A DNA stretch of 64,000 nucleotides from Leptotrichia buccalis C-1013-b (lineage in GTDB: Bacteria; Fusobacteriota; Fusobacteriia; Fusobacteriales; Leptotrichiaceae), in NCBI RefSeq assembly GCF_000023905.1, contig NC_013192.1:1116001-1180000 (forward strand), in the 5' to 3' direction. Position numbers and translations under genes: made by a program. The notes under the pieces were generated by a model that saw only the letters and a program-made list of their open reading frames with translations, did no database searches and was not told the DNA's origin. This document shows positions 53,663-62,453 of this stretch, piece after piece. Numbering within the stretch: the first letter of the stretch is position 1; each line of letters starts with the position of its first letter.

Positions 53663-55183
53663 AGACAGAGTAAAAAATATAGGGGCAGTCATTAAATACG
53701 ACAACAAATCTTTTTTGACTGCTTTTTTTAAAATATTTTACTTTGTGATATTTCTTTCAAAATTTCCCTAATCGGACATTCTCCTCTTCACAAATATGGC
53801 ATATTTGTGTTTTTTCCTGTTTCATTAACAATTTCTGGCAAGTATTCCATCTCTATTACCTTTTCTAGTGAACTCGTTCTTTTGCCGCTAAAGTACAATT
53901 CATACGCCTTTTCCCTGTCTTTTCCATAGTTTGCAAAGAAAGTGTGGTATAACGCTCTTGCCTTTATCTTTCTTTTCGAAAATGCTTTTGGTCTACTTGA
54001 TAGAAATCTTGAGCATTCGTGGGATACTAGGGCTTCCGTCCTTGAGCCTATGTAGTCCTCCTCCGTGTATATTCTTCTTATCTTCTCATACTGGTTAAAC
54101 AGCATCTTCGTCTGGTCTTTTCTTCTCTGGCTTACATTCTCCTTTTCCTTGAAATTTTCATAAAAGTTTTCAAGTTCTGCAAAGTTATCTTTCTCAAGCC
54201 ACCTGTAAAGATTTTTTGATATTTCCTTGTCCCTTTTAGAAATTTCAGCTATGGCTTTTACTAAATGGAACTTGTCATAAATGTGTATTGGCTTGTAAAT
54301 TCCAAGCTCTCTTACAAAGCTGTCTATCCATATTCCTCCATCAGAGTTCACAATTAGTTTCTTTTTGTCCATATTGTATCTTTTTTCAAGATAGTTAAGT
54401 ACATACTCCGACACTTCCTCAAGCGATACGGATGTAGGAAACATTATTGTGTGTTTGTCAATGAGTTTGTTCCTGTCTGTGCAGATTTCCTCAATTCCAC
54501 GATGTATTACAACCATCCTCATATATGTATTTTTACTTCTTCTGCACTTCATATGGTCTTCATCAATCTCCATATATACTGGCGAATCGTCATCCCTTTC
54601 AAATCTTTCAATATCAAGTTTTGGCATTTGAAAAGAATTGACAAGATTATACACGGTAGCCCTTGAAACACCGTAAGTTTTTGCAAGAAATGAAGCTGTA
54701 GTATACTGATATTCAAAAAGTATAGTAAAAATCATTTCCTCAGAAAGCCGCCTATACCGCTTAAGTCCAATTTTTTCATCAATGTAATAGTGAATGCCTG
54801 TTTTCTTGTCTACATATTTTCGACGTTCAAAAGTTACATCCCCGAAGGCAGTGATAACAGTTCTTTTAACAAATCCTTTGCTTTTAAACTTATTTTTTCT
54901 TTCGTTGGAATGAAAGAAGTAATCATCAACTCTTTTGACATAAACTCTAAACAGCGTTTCAAAAGCTTTTGTGACAAACAGCTTAAACTGCTGCTCAAAC
55001 GGAAGTCTGAAAGAAAAAATATTTTTAAAAAAAATCTTTACAAGCGAGGAAAAATTTGATACTCTAATCATAGAGGGAACCACCTTTCAATAGAGTTTGG
55101 CGATTATATTGTAACTGGTTTCCTCTTTTTTGTTAATTTGAAATTTAATTAAATTTATTTGCCCTATATTTTTTACTCTGTCT
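53663..55183 (-). mobile_element. ISLre2-type insertion sequence, 1521 bp
   Basis: Perfect 22-bp terminal inverted repeats: starting AGACAGAGTAAAAAATATAG at 53663 and the reverse complement at 55162-55183. The element encodes one transposase and its size fits ISLre2. I see no target-site duplication: the flanks are AAAAAGAAA on the left and GATTTTTTG on the right. That suggests DNA next to one end was exchanged after insertion. Confidence 0.88.
53788..55071 (-). CDS. ISLre2 family transposase
   Basis: About 427 residues and apparently intact. The motif EIDEDHMKCR, the VNSDGGIWIDSFV block and the IHIYDKFHLVKAI block are typical of this UPF0236/ISLre2 group and carry the acidic residues expected for the catalytic site. 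The N-terminal basic region (KRTVITAFGDVTFERRKYVDKKTG) is the DNA-binding part. I chose the ATG at 55071, with AAAGGTGG upstream. G+C content looks higher than in the neighbouring defence genes. Confidence 0.88.
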   Translation of the reverse strand: MIRVSNFSSLVKIFFKNIFSFRLPFEQQFKLFVTKAFETLFRVYVKRVDDYFFHSNERKNKFKSKGFVKRTVITAFGDVTFERRKYVDKKTGIHYYIDEKIGLKRYRRLSEEMIFTILFEYQYTTASFLAKTYGVSRATVYNLVNSFQMPKLDIERFERDDDSPVYMEIDEDHMKCRRSKNTYMRMVVIHRGIEEICTDRNKLIDKHTIMFPTSVSLEEVSEYVLNYLEKRYNMDKKKLIVNSDGGIWIDSFVRELGIYKPIHIYDKFHLVKAIAEISKRDKEISKNLYRWLEKDNFAELENFYENFKEKENVSQRRKDQTKMLFNQYEKIRRIYTEEDYIGSRTEALVSHECSRFLSSRPKAFSKRKIKARALYHTFFANYGKDREKAYELYFSGKRTSSLEKVIEMEYLPEIVNETGKNTNMPYL

Positions 55184-55262
55184 GATTTTTTGCAAAAAAA
55201 GGGAAAATCTATTTATGATAATTTTACTAAAAAATGCTTTCCTCTATTTTTATTTTTTAATA

Positions 55263-55907
55263 CTATCTTCCACAAATTTTTTTGTAATAGCAATCTCGGC
55301 ATTTTGTACCGCCTTCTATTTCTATTGGGTATCGCTCAGTTTCAATTATTTTTAATGCTTCCGCAGCACTTTCTTTTACTTTTTCCAAATTTTTATTTGT
55401 ACATTCTATTTTCTTTAATGATAGACCATTTAAAAACAAAATATACCCTTTTTGAGATTTAATTTTATACTTTTCTTCAATTAATATTAAAAACATGGCT
55501 ACTATATATTTGTATCTATTTTCTTCTCTTGCTGTATATTTAGCATTATAGTAATAAACTGGAACTATTGTTTTGTCTTCTAAAAGAAGTATGTCGTCTA
55601 ATTTTCCATAAAAATGATATTTTTCTGAAGACAACTCTTTGTTAAATTCTCTATTATACCAGTATAGTATGTTTTCTTGTGAATTCATCATTTTTTCTAT
55701 ACTTTGTTTTTTTAATTTCAGTCTATCCCATATCCATTTCCTATTTATACTATTTTTTCCTTTCACCCTTTCCTCTTCTTTCTTGTTAGAATCTTCTTTT
55801 TTTTCTCCAAACATTTTTAGCACATTTTCATAATATATTATTCTAGGACAAAAAATATAGTCCAAAACTTCAAATATTGATATTTTCTGAGATTTAATAA
55901 CTTCCAT
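55263..55907 (-). CDS. cas4: Cas4 adaptation nuclease, catalytic motif altered
   Basis: 214 residues. The N-terminal Cys (FCPR, about residue 20) and the C-terminal CRDCYYKKIC supply the four iron-sulfur cysteines. The RecB-type core is GKLDDILLLEDKTIVPVYYYNAKYT; where other Cas4 proteins have an acidic residue and Lys (PVDYK-type), this one reads VPVYYYNAK, so the nuclease site looks degraded or shifted. An insert of about 60 charged residues (residues 35-95) is also present. It lies 15 bases after cas2. Confidence 0.8.
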   Translation of the reverse strand: MEVIKSQKISIFEVLDYIFCPRIIYYENVLKMFGEKKEDSNKKEEERVKGKNSINRKWIWDRLKLKKQSIEKMMNSQENILYWYNREFNKELSSEKYHFYGKLDDILLLEDKTIVPVYYYNAKYTAREENRYKYIVAMFLILIEEKYKIKSQKGYILFLNGLSLKKIECTNKNLEKVKESAAEALKIIETERYPIEIEGGTKCRDCYYKKICGR

Positions 55908-55922
55908 TTTTATTCACCTCTT

Positions 55923-56213
55923 TTAAAAAAATAATACTGGCTTTTCATCTTTAACAATATCTTGTTCAAAAGATAATCCCAGTAATGTTGCCTTTTTATA
56001 ATCTGCTTCACAAACAGGGAAAATATATACTGAATCTTCTCGTAAATCAATTGCTTTTTTTGTTTCCACTATAATTTCATCAACTTCATCTTTTTCCATA
56101 TTTCCTAAAAATACCGACTTCTGAACTCTATATAATCCATGTTTTTGTGCTATTTTAATAATTTCTCTTCTATTTCTATCATCTGTTATATCGTATATTA
56201 ACCAAGTCATCAT
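55923..56213 (-). CDS. cas2: Cas2 adaptation protein
   Basis: 96 residues. The first strand LIYDITDDRNR has the conserved Asp (Asp8) and the chain continues with YRVQKSVFLG as in most Cas2. It bridges two Cas1 dimers during spacer capture. I chose the first ATG of a pair (56213), with AAGGTG 7 bases upstream; a TTG two codons earlier is too close. Confidence 0.92.
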   Translation of the reverse strand: MMTWLIYDITDDRNRREIIKIAQKHGLYRVQKSVFLGNMEKDEVDEIIVETKKAIDLREDSVYIFPVCEADYKKATLLGLSFEQDIVKDEKPVLFF

Positions 56214-56272
56214 TTTCAATCACCTTCTATAAATAATTCAAAAATAGTCCTCAAGTCCCCAAAATTTTAATT

Positions 56273-57244
56273 TTACTTTGATATCAAAAAATTTGCTAAT
56301 TCGTGGCATTCAAACTGTAACTTATCTAAACTTGAAATATTTCTGTTATTGTAACGCACCTTTTTTTCCAATCTGTTATAAAAACTCTCAACCAAAACTT
56401 TTTTTCCATCGCCTACCAACATAACACTATTTCCTTCTCTTTTGAAAAAATATTTTTGAACTCTTTTTTGTGTAAAAAGTGAAAATACCGTTCTACTAGC
56501 TAAATGTCTGTAACTTTCTATTAAATCAAAAACAAGCGATTTTTTTCCATAATTATCTGTATGAATTATTCCGACATAAGGATCAAGTCCCGCAATAATA
56601 CAAGCTTTTTCAACTTTACTGTACAATATTCCAAAAGCATAGTTTAACATTGCATTAAATTCATCTTCCGCAGGGTGCATACTTCTTTTTTCAAATTTAA
56701 ATCCTTCTGGTATCAATTCCGACAATGTTTGGTAGTATATTTTTGCTGCATTTCCTTCGTACCCCATCAAAGTCCCTCTTTTTTCACTAACATTTCCTTC
56801 TACTAATTTTATTTGATAAATATATCTTTTCATTTCTTTTATTTGTTTATCCAAAAATGCTTTTTTCGCTTCTCTTTTTATCTTCAAATCTTCCAAATGT
56901 TCTGCACAATTTTTAATTTTCTGTATCAATATCTGTTTTGCCAATTCAATTCCCTTTTGAGTCCCAAATATTTCCAACTGTTTTCTTCTAATATTAGCTG
57001 TTGAACCAAATTTACTTTGCCAAAATCTTCCATACGGATTTCCAAAATCATCAACAATCACTATATCAATATTATTATCCACTGCCAATTTTATTACATC
57101 TGTTGTCAAAAAAATCCCTTTAGATAGCACTAATGATTTTATCTTCTGTGGAGCCACCGCTACCTTTTTCTCACTCGTAGTTATCTCAAACAAATCATCT
57201 CTCTTTTTTACCACTGTCCCCAAATCTGTTATATATAGTTCCAT
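56273..57244 (-). CDS. cas1: Cas1 integrase
   Basis: 323 residues, the usual length. Catalytic residues are Glu163 (GYEGNAAK), His228 (GIIHTD) and Asp240/Glu243 (VFDLIESYR). The N-terminal beta domain (ELYITDLGTVVKKRDDLF) and the helical C-terminal domain are complete. It would insert new spacers together with Cas2 and Cas4. AAAGGA lies 9 bases before the ATG. The gene order cas1-cas2-cas4 runs leftward; no array is visible next to it, only the insertion sequence. Confidence 0.95.
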   Translation of the reverse strand: MELYITDLGTVVKKRDDLFEITTSEKKVAVAPQKIKSLVLSKGIFLTTDVIKLAVDNNIDIVIVDDFGNPYGRFWQSKFGSTANIRRKQLEIFGTQKGIELAKQILIQKIKNCAEHLEDLKIKREAKKAFLDKQIKEMKRYIYQIKLVEGNVSEKRGTLMGYEGNAAKIYYQTLSELIPEGFKFEKRSMHPAEDEFNAMLNYAFGILYSKVEKACIIAGLDPYVGIIHTDNYGKKSLVFDLIESYRHLASRTVFSLFTQKRVQKYFFKREGNSVMLVGDGKKVLVESFYNRLEKKVRYNNRNISSLDKLQFECHELANFLISK

Positions 57245-57304
57245 AGGTTTTTATCCTTTCTTAGATGTTTTTTTATTTTAAATCCATTTCCAAATTTAAC
57301 TCAA

Positions 57305-57344
57305 ACTCTTGATTCTTACCCCTTAAAAAACTCCTTTCAAGAGT
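57305..57344 (-). promoter_or_regulatory. Hairpin between the EcsC-like gene and cas1
   Basis: Arms ACTCTTGA (57305-57312) and TCAAGAGT (57337-57344) can form an 8-bp stem with a 24-base loop. No T-tract follows on the minus strand, so it could be an attenuator or mRNA-processing site rather than a terminator. Confidence 0.3.
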
Positions 57345-57382
57345 CCAAGTTACATTTGGCATTAATTTTTACAATTACTTTA

Positions 57383-57997
57383 CTATTCCGAAAATACTTT
57401 TTTTGCTATATTCCCTATCGTTAATGTCATCCCTGTGTCAAATACTCCACCTACTACTCCGCCTACTAATGGCATCATTTTTATGACATTCACCAAACCT
57501 TTTTGTCCAAATTTTGTAACTAATCTGAATCCCACTTGTTGATTTATTTTTATCAATATTGCTCCTGGAACTCTTTTTAACGCATTAACTGCCACTTTTT
57601 CACTAATTTTTATTCCCACATTTTTTAATATATTTGCTGCTGAACTTCCTGTTAAACCCGTATAAGCTATTGTTCTTACTTGATCGCTGTAAATATCATA
57701 CCCATTTATGTGTGCTATTGCTGCTATCATTCTTAATTGTACATAAATCACACCTGCTACATTTGTTGGTATTGCCACTGGTAATACTAATAATCCACCT
57801 AATCCTGTTATAAATCCATTTGTTCCACACAATACTGTTTGATATCCTATTAAATTGTCTATTGCTTTTTCTCTACTGCTGCTTTTTGCTAAATAATCTT
57901 CTACCAGCTCCACAACTGTTCTTTCTCTAGGTAATACCCCTTCCAGTGCTTTATTATAGCAGTTTTCCAGCAAGTTCATCATTTCTCTTTCCAACAT
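57383..57997 (-). CDS. EcsC family protein
   Basis: 204 residues. The pattern of a Gly-rich hydrophobic hairpin (NGFITGLGGLLVLPVAIPTNVAGVIYVQLRMIAAIAHINGYDI) and the closing VGGVVGGVFDTGMTLTIGNIAKK is typical of EcsC-type proteins, which are membrane-associated and of unknown activity. AGGAGGAG stands before the ATG. It lies between nrdD and cas1 on the same strand, so it is part of the locus by position. A membrane-acting ancillary protein of the type III system is conceivable. Confidence 0.75.
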   Translation of the reverse strand: MLEREMMNLLENCYNKALEGVLPRERTVVELVEDYLAKSSSREKAIDNLIGYQTVLCGTNGFITGLGGLLVLPVAIPTNVAGVIYVQLRMIAAIAHINGYDIYSDQVRTIAYTGLTGSSAANILKNVGIKISEKVAVNALKRVPGAILIKINQQVGFRLVTKFGQKGLVNVIKMMPLVGGVVGGVFDTGMTLTIGNIAKKVFSE

Positions 57998-58083
57998 AGG
58001 TTATCTCCTCCTAATATTTTATTTCCACAAGATTATAGTACCATTTTCCCTTAGCTTATTTTCTCGATTTAATAACTTACTTT

Positions 58084-59688
58084 TCATTCACATTTAAAAT
58101 GAGATTTTCTTAATTTTTCTTCTGCCTTTTTCCCGCCTTTTAATGTCTCTTTATATGACAAATATCCCGATACTCTTCTCAATTTTTTTATTTCAGCGCT
58201 TCCACAGCAGCTGCATTTTTCTTCAAATATTCCAGTAGTTTTACAATTTCCACAATAATCTAACGGGAAATTTATTCCTAAATAAATTACTCCATTTAAA
58301 ATTCCATATTTTATAACATCCATAATTGCTTCACTATTATTTAATACAGGTGTAGAAAATTCAACATACGAAATTGAACCACCATTACAGTATTCAACAA
58401 ATTTTGATTCTAATTCTAATTTTTTAAATGCGTCTAAATCTAAGTAAACTGGAATATGAAATGAGTTAGTATAAAATTCTTTAGTTTCTTCATCTTCACA
58501 AAATCTTCCACTAATTCCTTCACCTGGAGTTGCCAATACTGAAAAATTCAAACTGTATTTTTTTGTCCATTCATCTGTCAATTCTCGTATAAATTTTAAT
58601 ATTCCCTTTGATAATTCTAAATTATTCTCAATCATTTCCAATGATATTTTTTCATTCATCAAATAACTTACACAATCGAATAAACCAATAAAACCAATTG
58701 AAAGTGTTCCATTTTTAAAACTATTTTTCATATTATTATTCTCTATTGATGTTTCGGAATTTTCATAAAAATTATTTTCTAAAATATATTTAAAGTTATC
58801 AATTTCCAATTTACATAACGCTTCATATTTTTGGATTAAAATATCTTTTGATTTATCGCAAATTTCACTCAATTTTTTATAAAAATCATCTAAATCCATA
58901 CTTTCTCGTGCAATTTTTGGTAAATTTATTGAAATTGATGCAATATTTCCTCTTTTTAATGCTCCCTCTTCTCCATTCACATTTCTTGCTACCAATGTTC
59001 TACATCCCATTATTCCGACTTTTTTCTCATTAATATCTTTTACCAGGATACTGTCACAATTAAAATACGTCGGATTCATTCTCTTCCCTGTTACTCTTGC
59101 CGCTAATGAAAATAAATCATAATTTTTGTCACCGAAATCAAAATTAATCCCTTTTTTCACTTTAAAAATTATATTTGGAAAAACAAAAGGCAATCCATTC
59201 AAAACTTCACCGTGTTCAAACGCTTTCAAAAAACATCTAGTTACTTTTCTGCCATTTTCACTCGTATCTAATCCCAAATTAAACGAAACATATGCCTTTT
59301 CATAACCATTTCTCAACGGTAAATTCAAATTTTTATACAATCTTCTAATTTTTGTTATTAATTTTTCTTCAGAAATTTCTTGTACAAACTCCGCCAAATC
59401 ACTGTCAATATTAATAAATCCTATTCCACCTGACTGATCATTCGTTAAGCTCACAATAACTTGAAAAACATAGTCTAATGCCTCATCAATTTCGATTTCG
59501 CCTAAATTTTTTTTCAATTCATTCAATTTTTCTCTTAACTCAATCCCAATACAATTGTACGAAACTCCTGTATATTCCTTGTCATGAATATGAATGTATC
59601 TTTCCTCATGTAATTGATTTTTAAATTCCTCATTTTTCAAAATTCTGTATGCCGCATTTGTATTTGCGTTTGCTTGATTAACTCTCAT
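58084..59688 (-). CDS. nrdD: Short anaerobic ribonucleotide reductase (NrdD-like)
   Basis: 534 residues, against about 700 for ordinary NrdD. The N-terminal ATP-cone is absent. The C-terminus has the zinc site CGNC and CSCC, followed by RRVSGYLSYK, where the Gly would carry the glycyl radical; the usual RVCGYLG has Cys where this has Ser. The core blocks (HIHDKEY, GGIGFINIDSDL, NPTYFNCDS, MGCRTL) match NrdD. It would reduce NTPs to dNTPs anaerobically when activated by a partner. The partner gene next to it (59685-60143) is frameshifted. Confidence 0.8.
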   Translation of the reverse strand: MRVNQANANTNAAYRILKNEEFKNQLHEERYIHIHDKEYTGVSYNCIGIELREKLNELKKNLGEIEIDEALDYVFQVIVSLTNDQSGGIGFINIDSDLAEFVQEISEEKLITKIRRLYKNLNLPLRNGYEKAYVSFNLGLDTSENGRKVTRCFLKAFEHGEVLNGLPFVFPNIIFKVKKGINFDFGDKNYDLFSLAARVTGKRMNPTYFNCDSILVKDINEKKVGIMGCRTLVARNVNGEEGALKRGNIASISINLPKIARESMDLDDFYKKLSEICDKSKDILIQKYEALCKLEIDNFKYILENNFYENSETSIENNNMKNSFKNGTLSIGFIGLFDCVSYLMNEKISLEMIENNLELSKGILKFIRELTDEWTKKYSLNFSVLATPGEGISGRFCEDEETKEFYTNSFHIPVYLDLDAFKKLELESKFVEYCNGGSISYVEFSTPVLNNSEAIMDVIKYGILNGVIYLGINFPLDYCGNCKTTGIFEEKCSCCGSAEIKKLRRVSGYLSYKETLKGGKKAEEKLRKSHFKCE

Positions 59689-60143
59689 TTATAATCTCTC
59701 CTTTTTCTCTCTAATGAATAAAATTTTTGATTACTTGATCCATAAAACTTTTCTTGTATTCTCAATGCATTTATATATTTTCCAACTTTTAAATACTTTA
59801 TTTTTCTAAAATGTTTTTTGGAACTTTCTCTAAGTCATATAAAGTATAAAGTGCAGTTTCAAAATTCTTCTTGTACAAGTTCATTAATAAATTCTTCTAA
59901 GGCTTCTTTTTGCATCATAGGCTCTCCACCCGAAATAGTAATTTTTTTTACTGGCAAATTATACGCTAATATTTTTTCACATAAATCTTTTACTTCATGC
60001 TCTTTTCCGTATCGTATATCTTGTATTCTTTCATTGTGACAACCTCTACATTTTACATTACAATCTTGAAAAAATATTGTTGTTCTAATTCCAGGTATAT
60101 CTTCATATCTGCTTTTCTTAATGGATGCAATTTTTACTTTCAT
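59685..60143 (-). pseudogene. nrdG: NrdG-type radical SAM activase, two frameshifts
   Basis: The first frame (60143-59866) encodes residues 1-94 with the radical SAM cluster CNVKCRGC and the SAM loop ISGGEPMM, then stops. A one-base shift in the A-run at 59861-59864 (plus strand) restores ETALYTLYDLEKVPKN, and a second shift in the T-run at 59801-59805 restores YLKVGKYINALRIQEKF and FYSLERKRR up to a TGA that overlaps the nrdD ATG by four bases (ATGA). The original protein of about 153 residues therefore was complete and coupled to nrdD. As it stands it lacks the C-terminal third. Confidence 0.75.
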
Positions 60144-60284
60144 TGTATACCTTCATTTATTATCTCTTTACATCAACAATTTTAACAAATATTTTTCTCC
60201 TATTTTTCTCTAAAAAAACTCATTTTTTTTAGTATTTACTTTATTATAAAATTTGATAATATCATTTTTTTAGTTATACGATTG

Positions 60285-60325
60285 CTAAAAAACCATCTTA
60301 AATTTTAATTTCAAGATGGTTCTTT
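60285..60325. terminator. Bidirectional terminator before the CARF protein gene's end
   Basis: A 9-bp stem (AACCATCTT at 60291-60299 with AAGATGGTT at 60313-60321), with an A6 run on the left giving a T-tract on the minus strand and CTTTTTG on the right. It ends the two-gene CARF unit and separates it from nrdG. Confidence 0.85.
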
Positions 60326-60333
60326 TTGTTGAT

Positions 60334-62430
60334 CTATCTATATTTTAAATTTATCTTTAATCCATTTTCATAAATAATAAAATCTTCAATTTCATCTGCT
60401 TCAGGAAATTTTTCTTCAATTTTTCTTCTAATCACTTGGTTTAATCCTGTAATAATCTTTTTTAATTTAGTAACATTTTGATCTTTTATCCTAAATCTTC
60501 CCTCCATATCTTTTTTAGAAATTTCAAATTTATTTTTTTCAATATTATTAAATAATTCTACTATTGGAGCATTAATTATAGCATCTGGATTATGAAAAAA
60601 AATTTTTTCAATTTGTGTTTTTCTATCAGTTTTAGTGACTACTTTTTTTGTTTTATTCTGAATCTCGACTATATCTGATTTTTCCGATATTTTAAATGGT
60701 AATTCTATTTCACCTTTATCATATTTATCACATATTTTTTCTAATGTAAAATCGACTTCTATTTTTTTCTTCAATTTCTTTCTATCTTTTTCGTTAGAAA
60801 TATCAAATTCATCTCTTTTATCTTTTTTTCTTATAAAAGATTCTTCTTTAAGATTAATTTTTAGCATTTCTAATTTCCCTTCATCTTCAAAAGGCACATC
60901 CAACACACCTCCCTTATATCTAATTAATCCTATATTCATATCTGCCAAATTTGGTATTTCAAATTCTTCTAATTCATATTCCATACTAAATTCATCAAAT
61001 AAAATTCCTTTTATCTGTTTTATTTTTTCATTTGTCTTTTTATCTTTTGAATTTACTATACTAATTATTTTTTCTACTTTTTCTTCTTCATAGTAATCTT
61101 TCAAAATGTTTTTCACATTTTCAAAATAATAACTAGAGACCTTTTCAAAAACAGCTTGTTTTAATAACAGATAGAAAAAATAATCTGTACCATCAATTGA
61201 AATTTCTTCATCATCAATTTCAGAATCTTCATAATTTAAATCTAAATCAAAAGTTTCTTTTCCCTTTCTCTCGAGGGCTCTTTTTGCTTTTTCCTCTTCA
61301 TCATTTATTATTTCATTTTCTGTTATCCCAAAAATATTTTTACTAAATTTTAACCAATTTATATTATCATTTTCTACTCTGTACACTATTCTTAAAAGAT
61401 ACTTCACATATTCTCGCAATCTTGAAATATTTTCTGGTAAAAATTTATATTCAAATATTTTTCTCAATCCTTTGTTTAAATCATTATAAAAATCCTCAAT
61501 ATCTTCATTGTATTCTAACATTTTAAAATAATTAAATAGTTTTCCAATTTCTTCATAAAAAAATCTTAAATCATCAATCCCTACTACCTCATACAAATCT
61601 GAAACAGTTTGACAATTTGCTTTCATAATGTTTTCATTTATTTTTCTATATATTCTGTTCGATTCTTCTAATGGATCCTTCATTAAATTTAATTTAGTAA
61701 CTAAACTCATTCTAGGTCCTTGTCCTTTTTCAATTACAAACCTGTCTTTGTTATTTTTATCAACTGGTTTATAGTTAGATAACATTGTTTCTCGCCAGTT
61801 TATTGATTTTATTTGTTTTTCAACTGAAATTTTATAAAATACAATTCCTATCTCTTTCAAACCAAGTGTTGTATCTAAAACGGTATTATTTTTTGAGATT
61901 TTTCCTTCTAAAATTAAATTTATTACTTTTCTGTATAATGTATCTATACCAGTATCAATCAAAACTCCTTCTATTTTTACTATATCTTTATATTTACTAG
62001 TTTCTTTATATTCCAAAAATTTATTTTTAGTTTGCTCAGTGTATAATAAATATAATGTTTCTATGTTAGGAAATATTTTTAAATCTTTTTCAAATGGTAA
62101 GTCTTCAAGAATAGATTTTTTTTCACCAAAGCTATGACTGAAAGCTGAAACTATCTTTGTTATTTTATCTGTATCTACTCCCTCTTCTTCTAGTAATTTT
62201 TTCTCATTTAATAAATGTCTTTTAAAATCTTCTTCAAAAAGTTTTAAATCAAAATTATCTTCTTCTATTTTTATTCCTGTTTTATTATTTTTTTTATCAT
62301 AATTATCAAAATAATAATCTATTAAAAAATTGTCATCTATTTTTTCATATTTCTGAATATTTCGATTATCAATCATTAATTTCCTTATTTTTTGTGCTAA
62401 TTCTGTTCTTGAGATTCCAATTTTTTCCAT
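60334..62430 (-). CDS. Large CARF-like protein, probable cyclic-oligoadenylate sensor
   Basis: 698 residues. A Rossmann-like segment at about 115-215 has ETLYLLYTEQT, GVLIDTGIDTLYRKVINLI and NNTVLDTTLGLKEIGIVFYKI; the D-x-T-x-G-x-K block resembles motif II of CARF domains. The N-terminal 110 residues are charged and helical, and the 480 residues after the CARF-like part are unlike any effector I recognise: no HEPN Rx4-6H, PD-(D/E)xK or protease motif is evident. It follows the Csx1-like gene by 23 bases, so it is a likely second ancillary effector. Confidence 0.55.
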   Translation of the reverse strand: MEKIGISRTELAQKIRKLMIDNRNIQKYEKIDDNFLIDYYFDNYDKKNNKTGIKIEEDNFDLKLFEEDFKRHLLNEKKLLEEEGVDTDKITKIVSAFSHSFGEKKSILEDLPFEKDLKIFPNIETLYLLYTEQTKNKFLEYKETSKYKDIVKIEGVLIDTGIDTLYRKVINLILEGKISKNNTVLDTTLGLKEIGIVFYKISVEKQIKSINWRETMLSNYKPVDKNNKDRFVIEKGQGPRMSLVTKLNLMKDPLEESNRIYRKINENIMKANCQTVSDLYEVVGIDDLRFFYEEIGKLFNYFKMLEYNEDIEDFYNDLNKGLRKIFEYKFLPENISRLREYVKYLLRIVYRVENDNINWLKFSKNIFGITENEIINDEEEKAKRALERKGKETFDLDLNYEDSEIDDEEISIDGTDYFFYLLLKQAVFEKVSSYYFENVKNILKDYYEEEKVEKIISIVNSKDKKTNEKIKQIKGILFDEFSMEYELEEFEIPNLADMNIGLIRYKGGVLDVPFEDEGKLEMLKINLKEESFIRKKDKRDEFDISNEKDRKKLKKKIEVDFTLEKICDKYDKGEIELPFKISEKSDIVEIQNKTKKVVTKTDRKTQIEKIFFHNPDAIINAPIVELFNNIEKNKFEISKKDMEGRFRIKDQNVTKLKKIITGLNQVIRRKIEEKFPEADEIEDFIIYENGLKINLKYR

Positions 62431-62453
62431 TTTTTATTCCTCTTTCATTTTAG

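Noticed and set aside
54449-55059. Plus-strand frames opposite the transposase
   Set aside because: They are complements of the intact ISLre2 transposase and have no independent support.
59818-60185. Plus-strand frames across nrdG and its upstream region
   Set aside because: They are shadows of the frameshifted nrdG gene, whose protein can be read on the minus strand in three segments.
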